Positions 57,060 to 64,000 of a stretch of 64,000 nucleotides of DNA are shown piece after piece. The stretch is from Phascolarctos cinereus (Eukaryota; Chordata; Mammalia; Diprotodontia; Phascolarctidae). The stretch is from positions 14,745,501-14,809,500 of the forward strand of contig NW_018343964.1 of NCBI RefSeq assembly GCF_002099425.1, in the 5' to 3' direction. Position 1 is the stretch's first letter; the number at the start of each line of letters is the position of its first letter. The notes under the pieces are model-generated. The model did no database searches and had not been told where the DNA came from. It worked only from the letters and a program-made list of their open reading frames with translations. Made by a program: the position numbers and the translations under genes.

Positions 57060-57720
57060 CATTGTCAGGGACCAACGACCCCCAAAACTCCCCGCCTCTC
57101 GGCCTGCCGCTTCAGCTCCACCAGGAGGCAAGAGCAGTTTAGGACCCACCGCCCAGACCCGCCCCCCCCATGCCCCTCACTTCTTGGAACTCGAGATAAG
57201 ATTGAGGCTAGCTTCGAGGAGGGTGGTGACGGATGGGGAGTCCTGGGGGTGGCGGCTGGAAGAGGGAAGAGTAGGAAGAGTCCCCCAGGGTGGCGAGATG
57301 AAAAGAATAGAAAACTGGTGCTTGAGCCACGGGAGGAGAGAATCTTGGCAGGACTGAAGAGAAAGCATTGGGAATAGGTGAGTTGAGGAGCTGGATGGGG
57401 GTGTGGACAGCCGTCAGAGAGCTGCCCAGCGGTAAGATCCTTTTTCACCCTCTGGGTGTAAGGGGCGGGACGAAACTGAATAGATTCTTGGAGCCGTGGG
57501 AGGGGACCCCTCCCTTTAGGAAAGCCGGAAGGAACCTGGGACTGAAGCCTGGGGCTCGCCAAAGACTAAGACTTCGGGCCTGGTAGATAATGACAAGCCT
57601 TGGGGGCCCTCTGAATCAAGCCTGGGAAGCAAAGAAGACTGAAGGCTGAGGGGGAATGGTCTCTGGAGGTGAGCTGCGCTGGCAGAAGCTTTTTCGGAAG
57701 TTATAAGGGCCAGGCAAGAC
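57060..57720 (+). promoter_or_regulatory. GC- and CpG-enriched block; candidate promoter/first exon
   Basis: By hand count there are about 22 CpG in 660 bases, against very few elsewhere in the window. Observed/expected is about 0.4, below the classic island limit. On the plus strand there are three good splice donors: ATAG|GTGAGT (exon end 57,377), CAGCG|GTAAGA (57,431) and CTGGAG|GTGAGC (57,668). Unique DNA lies upstream. No start codon with a recognised product is seen. It could be a non-coding first exon or just a GC-rich patch. Confidence 0.4.
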
Positions 57721-57736
57721 ACAGACACACAGACAA

Positions 57737-57819
<83 letters not shown>

Positions 57820-57822
57820 TAC
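57719..57822. repeat. (CA)n microsatellite
   Basis: About 100 bases of CA with 'actcaca' breaks, directly after the CpG-enriched block. Confidence 0.97.
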
Positions 57823-58334
57823 AGAGGTGAGCCCCAAGGTAATTTCTTGCTGATAAGAAGAGGAAGAGGCCGTTTCTAGTGGACCGGGAGGGGCGGGGGA
57901 GGAGGGACGCGGCAGAGCTTGGGGACTACAAACTATTCTAAAAGAAAACATCTTGGTGGGGGAGGAGGAGTAAGAATAAGACCTTGGGAGACCCAGACCT
58001 AGAGGGACAGGAATGATGATAATAATAACAGTTGTTACTACTTAACATTTGCATTTAGCATTTAGCATTTGCATAGGTTAACTTTTCCCCAAACACTTTC
58101 ATACTGAATCATTATCCTAATTCTTATCTTCCTAAATTGCCTTCTGAGGGTGACTGGAGGTGTGTAACCTGCCCAACGTTCCCTTTCGGATTGCAGGCTG
58201 ACCCACCTAGGCGTCACCTCACGTTCTGCCAGAGAACTAGGTGTGTAGCTGGAAATATTATAAAGCAGCCAAGAGAGGAGAAAGGGGCACAATTTAGGGG
58301 AGGGGGAACCCAAACTTGAGTGATGTGATTATAA
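57823..58334. other. Unassigned DNA
   Basis: Purine-rich, with an (AAT)n patch at 58,017-58,030 and perhaps a worn MIR at 58,046-58,110. Confidence 0.45.
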
Positions 58335-58428
58335 ATCATAGCTACATTTACATGGCAGTTTATGAGCTACAAAGCTACTTTCTTCATAACAACGATGTGA
58401 CGAAGGAACTACAAGTATTAGTCAAAAG
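58335..58428 (-). repeat. MIR fragment
   Basis: 'acatggcagtttatgagcta' and 'ttcttcataacaacgatgtg'. Confidence 0.5.
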
Positions 58429-58429
58429 T

Positions 58430-59245
58430 CACTGAACATTTATTAAGCGCCTACTATGTACCAGGCACTGTATTAAGCACTGGAGATGCAAAGAAAGCAT
58501 CCCCCACCAAAAACAAACAAACCAAAAAACAGTCCCTGCTCTCAAGGAGCCCAAAGTCTAATGCAAGCAGCTATGTACAAGCAAGCTATATGCAGGATTA
58601 ATTGAGATAATCAACAGAAGGAAGGCACTAGAATTAAGGAAGGTCAAGAAAGGCATCTTGTAGAAGGTGGAATTTTAGCTGGAACTTGAAGGAAGCCAGG
58701 GAAGGTAGGAGGGAGAGTATTGGCGGCATGGGAGAGTACCAGGAAAATGCTGAGTCTACAAATGAAATATGGAGTTTGAGAAATAGCAACGAAGTCTGTG
58801 TCACTGGATCCCAGAGTACGGGGGAGATATAAGGTGTAAGAAGACTGGAAAGGTAAGATGGTGCTAGTTATGAAGGCCATTGAATGTGAAGCAGAAGATT
58901 TTATATTTGATTCAGGAGGTGATAGGGAGCCATTGGAGTTAATTGAGTAGGAGATCACCATGGTCAAATCTGTGCTTTAGGAAGATCACTTTCGTGTCTA
59001 CTCGGAGGATGGACTGGAGTTGGGAGATCTGTGGCAGGGAGACCTGGACTATTTAAATAGTCCAAGAGTGAGGGGATAGGGCTTGAACCAGGGTGGTGGC
59101 AGTGTCAGAGGAGAGAGGGGAATAGGTAAGAGATGTGGCAAAGATAAAATTGACAGACCTTGGCAACAGATTGAAAGATACGGGTTAGGGTAAGAGAGAA
59201 TTGGGAGTCCAGCAGGGCACCTCTTGTTACCTCTATTCTGATTCT
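58430..59245 (-). mobile_element. L2 LINE, ORF2 end to 3' end
   Basis: 'cctactatgtaccaggcact' (3' end), 'aatgcaagcagctatgtaca', 'gatagggagccattggagtt' and 'ggtggtggcagtgtcagagg' give 800 continuous bases of reverse-strand L2. Confidence 0.85.
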
Positions 59246-59260
59246 CCCATCTGCTAACTG

Positions 59261-59492
59261 GGGCAAGTAGGTGGCACAATGGATAGAGTGCCAAACCTGA
59301 AGTCAAGAAGATCTGAGTTTAAATCCAGCCTCAGATACTTACTAGCTGTGTGACTCAGGGGCAAGTCACTTAACTTTGCCTCAGTTTTCTCATCTGCAAA
59401 ATGAACTGGAGAAGGAAATGGCAACCACTCCAGTATCTTTATTAAGAAAAATCCAAATGGGGTCATGAAGAGTCAGACATGACTGAACAACT
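59261..59492 (+). repeat. Mar1-type SINE
   Basis: 'gtaggtggcacaatggatag', box B, 'gaactggagaaggaaatggc' and end 'catgactgaacaactcc'. Confidence 0.92.
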
Positions 59493-59504
59493 CCTATTCC
59501 ATTG

Positions 59505-59915
59505 TATTAGATATTTCTAATCCTATGAGGAAGTTAAGACTGAATCCCCACTTTATTGATAAGGTAACTGATGTTCAAGGAACTTGAGTGATTTCCCCAA
59601 AGTCATACAGCTGGTATCATAAAAAGCAATATAATGTAGTTGAAAGAGTGCCAAACTTGACATTACAGGCCTTGGATTTTAATTTCCATCCTGTTCCTTA
59701 TCTGTATGATCTCGGAAGAGATAGTTCACCTCTCTGGAGAAAAAGCACTCCATCTAGAGTCACAGAACCTGGGTTTGAATCCCACTTTCATACTGTGCAT
59801 TGTCCATTGAGTTTTTTATAGCTGTGTGACCTTGGGCAGTCACTTCCCCTCTGGATATCTCTAAAGATTGTAGATGATCTGTTACGGTCCTTTAAGCTTT
59901 AGATCTCATAATCCT
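59505..59915. repeat. MIR fragments
   Basis: 59,505-59,618 reads as reverse-strand MIR. 59,625-59,720 and 59,735-59,915 read as plus-strand MIR-like SINEs ('agagtcacagaacctgggtt', 'gctgtgtgaccttgggcagt'). Confidence 0.55.
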
Positions 59916-60148
59916 GAGCCCCATGTTCCAAATGCAAACTCACTGTAATATTTAACTTAGTTCTCTCATAAATACTGTTGATTCTTAAGGTTCATGATAT
60001 TAATTCCAATCTAAAAGGGACAGATGGAAAACCTCAGGATTCAAGAGTCTTGAGTGAATTTTTTTGTTGGTACCCATGGTGTTCTTGGCTCTCTACAGTA
60101 GGCACCAGCAGAATCTTGTAATTGAGGAAGGTTTGGGGATGGGGAGTC

Positions 60149-60265
60149 TGTCGATAAGTATTTCTTAAGTGCCTACTGTGTGCCAGATACTTTGCTAAGC
60201 ACTGGAGACACAAAGAAAGGCAAAAGACAGTCCCTGCTTTCAAGGAGCTCCCAGTCAATGAGGGT
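60149..60265 (-). mobile_element. L2 LINE 3' end
   Basis: 'agtgcctactgtgtgccaga' and 'agacagtccctgctttcaag'. Confidence 0.8.
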
Positions 60266-60269
60266 AGCT

Positions 60270-61086
60270 GCTCTAAGGGCATCTATTAAAGCTGCCATGA
60301 TCTATCATTTGATATAGCACCTTGTAGTATCCGTTTCCCCAGGAGTCTGCTCTATAGACACTTGGATGGATTGGGTGCCACTTCCCAGAACACTGGTTAA
60401 TGAGTGTCTGCAGCATGTTTGCCCACCACCATGCACCACCAATCACAGCAATCACCTGTTGCTGAATGAGGTTGTAATCAGTACGATTAACGTCATTCTT
60501 TGGGCCCTTGGATACATTTAAATGTTTTCTCTTGTTCACTAGATGGGAAAGGGTGTTAATGATTACAAGCTGATGCTGGGCATAGTCATAAATCGACAGG
60601 AGACTGACTACTCTGGTTAACTAGCCAGGCTTCATCATGTATTTTTCTCCAGTCTCATCTGCTCATCAGACTCAGACATGGTTGTAATGAGTCTGTCTAG
60701 GTCTTCTTTAGAATCTCTCTCTTTCTTTCTTCACCTTCTTGGTGGGTGCCCATGTTCTGATGACTGTGGGATAGTACTTCCCTCTGAGCAGTAAATATAG
60801 AGACGTCTGTTAAGAGTTAATTACTTAATGCAAATTTGGGAATGGTTTAGAGAGCGGTTGCCCACTTGCAAAATATCTGAGGAGAGGAGGTCTCTCTAAG
60901 ATGGAGGTACCCAAGTTTAGCTTTGAAGGATGCAAACAATTCTATGAAGCAGAAGTACAGTAGAAATATATCCTAGGCATGCAGCACTGCCATTTAAAGG
61001 GGCAGAAGGGAATGCCACGTTCATGAAATACCTAATGTCTAATTTGGCTATGACCTAGTTAGTATACATGAAGGAGAGTAATGTCT
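60270..61086 (-). other. Unassigned DNA with a protein-like minus frame
   Basis: An 88-codon open stretch at 60,273-60,539 on the minus strand has a protein-like make-up (DYNLIQQQVIAVIGGAWWW, then SGKWHPIHPSVYRADSWGNG) and is not a known repeat frame to me. It has no clear start context or splice sites that I can defend. It may be a relic of a retrocopy or of an old element. Confidence 0.35.
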
Positions 61087-61242
61087 GGAAAAATAGGCTG
61101 GAGCCGGACTTTGGACATCTTTAAATGCCAATTTAAGGAGTTTATATTTTATCCTAGATACAGTAGTAAGCCATTGAAGCTTCTTGAAATGGTCAATGCT
61201 GTGTTTTAGGAAGGCGATTTTGGCAGTTATGTCAAAGATGGA
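61087..61242 (-). mobile_element. L2 LINE ORF2 fragment
   Basis: 'gtttatattttatcctagat', 'agtaagccattgaagcttct' and 'tgttttaggaaggcgatttt' are the reverse strand of the L2 C-terminal coding region. Confidence 0.65.
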
Positions 61243-61944
61243 TTATTCCCTCCTACTCTCTCCTGTCCCCCTTCTTGTAGGAATATACTCCTTGGTGTTC
61301 CCACCTGTTGGTACTGGTTCCTTTGGAACTGTTAGAATTTCTCCCTTCACTATTGGCAAGCTCAGGATTAAAGAACATGGTAGTTCTGTTTGCACTTTGC
61401 ATAGGTTTCTATGTCCAACTTGCTACAAGACCTGAGTTGGCTGAGTTCTCTTCATTACTGACAACTAAGAGGAATTCAATTCATTGGCTGGTCAGCTGGG
61501 GGCTGATCTTATTGGTTCATGCCAGAAATAGCTCTAGTCAACTCTAATGATGATTAGTGGTGCTTTAGTTGCTCAGGCAGTAAAATGGAAGTGTGGGTAG
61601 GGGGAAAAAAGTGTCCTGTCCTCTGAGGATAAAACTGCCACATAAGGGAAGCATTTTAAACCTTTAGAGATGAAAGGTGCCCTTTAAGTAAAATAAATAA
61701 GGTGATAGATAAGTACTCATATTAATATTACTGTTTCTTGCCATGCATTTTTGTAATCCTCTGTAATCACAGGCATCAATCCATATCCCATGACTGCATT
61801 CTTCAGCAGAGATAAATTTTCTGGAAGGGAGAATGGTTGAAAGCTGCATGTTCTTGTCAACATGAACCCTGCCTGTTTTTCTGTAAAGTCTCTCCCAATT
61901 CTAAGATTCTGTGGTTGTAATTACTGTACATTATTGGGCAAGTT
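61243..61944. other. Unassigned DNA
   Basis: No repeat or gene recognised. Two overlapping plus frames (61,184-61,547) lack motifs. Confidence 0.45.
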
Positions 61945-62290
61945 AATCCTAGAACCATAGGGCATTAGAGCTGAAAGGAACTTTGGAGATCTCCCAATCC
62001 AATACCCTTACCTTACTGAGGAGAAAACAGAGGCTCACAATGGACAAGTAACTTGGCATATTGGAAAGAGCCCTAGATTTGGAAGCGGAGGATCCTAGTT
62101 CTGCCCCATGCTACATGTGTGACCTTGAGGAAGTCAAGTCAACCCTCTGGGGTTCAGTTTCCTTATTCATAAAAATGAAGGGTTGGACAAGTTGCTGTCT
62201 AAGGACCCTTCGAGCTCAAAGTCTGAGTCCATGAGCCCAAGGTCACATAGCTAGTTGGTGAATTTAAGGCAGTGGGTTTTCCATGAGCTC
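61945..62290. repeat. MIR/MamSINE-like cluster
   Basis: 61,945-62,049 reverse strand ('gagctgaaaggaactttgga'), 62,050-62,235 plus strand ('gggttcagtttccttattca', 'gggttggacaagttgctgtc') and 62,225-62,290 reverse strand ('cccaaggtcacatagctagt'). Confidence 0.55.
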
Positions 62291-62613
62291 TTATGCCTTG
62301 GCAGTTGGTTGTCCCATGGGAAAGAAGGTGGAGATAATTCCTTTGCCTCCTCAACACCCCCCTAGCCTTAGGTGTAAAGTAGCTAGCTAGACACACAAAA
62401 TAGTGGTATTTGCTATGCCTTCTACAGGGACTCAATCCCAGTGGGATAGAACAGTGGGCTATATATTTCCAGCAGAGTTCTTGTTTGGGAAGCTTTACTT
62501 CTCCATCTATTCTTTTCCTTTTTTTTTTCCTTACCCACACACTCACTTGGGTCTGATCAGCACTAATGAAATCACTTTTCAATTTTCATCTGCTCCAGCT
62601 AAGTTCATTACAG
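62291..62613. other. Unassigned DNA
   Basis: Nothing recognised. The 127-codon minus frame at 62,199-62,582 runs through the SINE cluster and is rejected. Confidence 0.45.
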
Positions 62614-63100
62614 TTAAAGCCCTTTTTTGAAATCCCATCACTCAGATATCAACAGCTCCAGACCCCTCTCTTGGCTCCTGTCCCTTCCCTGGGCCTCTCT
62701 CACTCCTCAGACAGTCTGGGTAATCCCAATCAGCCACAGATTAGATTTGATTTGATTGTCGAGCTTTCTGTTATCAGCTCTCTCTTGCCTAGCATTGTGG
62801 ATAGATTTCTTCCCTGGATAGTTCTCAAGTGTTTTCTAATTTCTCCACATTCTCGTCCTCTATACCTTACTCATCACAACTTAATAGAATTCCTTCACAA
62901 CTCTCCTACTCCCCCCAGAAAAACTTTTTTCTCATTTACATCACAATCCAAATGGCTTGGGCTGCACTTAGCCGATTGGGTCATTACATCCAGGAGATGC
63001 AGCACTGTGTCTTTCATGTGCCATCACCTCCCTTGACCTTGCAGCATCCAATCTTCCCTAGCAATTTACTTTCCTCATCAGCAGGCTAGATTTAGCTAAG
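62614..63100. repeat. Unnamed ~490-bp repeat, copy 2
   Basis: It starts 'ttaaagcccttttttgaaat', passes 'gtaatcccaatcagccacag' and 'gatttgatttgattg', and ends 'gatttagctaag'. The order is the same as at 21,900-22,388, with a gap of about 10 bases near 62,705. Confidence 0.7.
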
Positions 63101-63857
63101 GTGTGTTCGGGGAGATCATCAAAGCTGCTTTGACCTCAAAGAGAACAAATGTTAATATTCTGACCTAGAATATTGACACTCTCTGACCTTTGCTCTGAGA
63201 ATCCCAGGCAGAACTGTCATTCAGCAGTGTTTGACTTCTCAGTGAGTCACCTTTTTTCTTCCAAGGGCCTAAAATATAATCAATATAGCTAATTATTAAC
63301 TATTGCTAATAATGCAGCTTGAGCTGTTCTCTTATAATTAGATGCTTAAGAACTCCTTATGTGCTGCACAGTATTTATAGTTAGTATACCAGTGGGAAGA
63401 TCTTGGAGATCAGTACACTCTATTTTTCCATCTTTTCTTCCCCTCTACAAAAAGACAATGCCCTACAGATTTTTTGAACTCTGGAAACCAGTTCTAAGGA
63501 AAGAAAATGAAATACCAAAAATCTTAAGTTGGTTAACTTAATGTCCCTTTCTCCTTGAAAAGGAAAAAAATCCCCAAAACCATACTATACAAGGTTATTC
63601 TGTACTGAATGACCACTTCCACTGCTTTCTCTCCCTGATTGCTTTCTGTGTATTCTAAATGGTAAAATCTAATAGGATTTCTGGGTATCTTTGGATATTC
63701 AGAAAGTCGAGGTTACTGTAAGAGCTACTGACTACTGACTTCTGTGACACCCCTGTGGAGTAGCTTCTTTGAATCCAGCAGGTGGTCCTTGAGAGGAATG
63801 ATGATGACAATCTCATTTATGGAGAATACTTATAAGATGTGTGAAACACTTTTTTGT
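63101..63857. other. Unassigned, apparently unique DNA
   Basis: AT-rich, with homeobox-like 'ctaattattaac' at about 63,288 and no repeat recognised. Confidence 0.45.
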
Positions 63858-64000
63858 TTAGTCATTTTTCAGATGTGTCTGACCCCATTTGGGGTTTTCT
63901 TGGCAGAGATACTGGAGTGGTTTGCCATTTCCTTCTCCAGCTCATTTTACAGATGAGAAAACTGAGGCAAATAGGATGAAGTGACTTGCCCAGGGCCACA
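63858..64000 (-). repeat. Mar1-type SINE, cut by the window end
   Basis: 'ggttttcttggcagagatac', 'cagatgagaaaactgaggca' and 'gacttgcccagggccaca' at the last base. The head lies beyond the window. Confidence 0.9.

Noticed and set aside
56904-57562. 157-codon plus frame and 165-codon minus frame near the CpG-enriched block
   Set aside because: They overlap on opposite strands. The plus frame begins inside a Mar1 SINE, and neither shows a domain. GC-rich DNA has few stops by chance.
57516-57951. Cysteine-valine rich minus frames
   Set aside because: Produced by the CA microsatellite.
62199-62582. 127-codon minus frame
   Set aside because: It runs through a MIR-like SINE cluster, has no motif and no conserved start context.

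Overview
The window is ordinary nuclear DNA of a mammal, almost certainly a marsupial. I find no intact protein-coding gene, no rRNA or tRNA gene and no CRISPR array. The evidence for a marsupial is the repeat set. Many copies of a tRNA-headed SINE end in an RTE-type tail (the Mar1 pattern: '...gagctggagaaggaaatg' followed by a CAACAAC-like end). A second tRNA-headed SINE ends in 'ccccaattgcctcac' plus poly-A, which resembles the WSINE family of Australian marsupials. There are also marsupial-type L1 3' ends, a BovB/RTE LINE copy and a very heavy load of L2, CR1/L3 and MIR. I infer an Australian marsupial with moderate confidence, from memory of the families and without a search.

Layout. 0-10 kb: L1, MIR, WSINE, CR1/L3 and L2 relics; a 2-kb L2 on the minus strand (4.2-6.3 kb) carrying an LTR-like insert; three hAT-type relics in a row (6.65-7.31 kb). 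10-22 kb: SINEs, one RTE copy (13.36-15.2 kb) broken up by SINEs, a largely unassigned AT-rich stretch (16.2-18.4 kb) and an unrecognised coding-like relic (18.9-20.7 kb). 22-31 kb: unassigned DNA, an inverted Mar1 pair between microsatellites, and an L1 5' part with ORF1 (27.3-27.8 kb). 31-40.6 kb: a CR1 split by a minus-strand L1, a small retrocopy with a perfect 16-bp target duplication, a 4.8-kb internally deleted L1 and another L1. 40.6-49 kb: L2, CR1, SINE and L1 relics, including a long L2 (44.8-48.2 kb) holding three later insertions. 49-55 kb: a CR1 copy holding a hAT element, a SINE, a tiny retrocopy and an internally deleted L1 that itself holds a second hAT copy. 55-64 kb: more unique DNA, a GC- and CpG-enriched block with good splice donors (57.06-57.72 kb), which is the best candidate for a host promoter or first exon, then L2, SINE and unassigned DNA.

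Nothing here works together as an operon or pathway. The interest lies in the order of insertions, which can be read from target-site duplications: L2 and CR1 are oldest, then L1, SINEs and hAT elements, then very short L1-driven retrocopies. The least explained signals are a ~490-bp sequence present twice, 40.7 kb apart (21,900 and 62,614), the CpG-enriched block, the two mRNA-tail-like insertions, and two coding-like minus-strand stretches that I cannot name. Family names are from recognition only.
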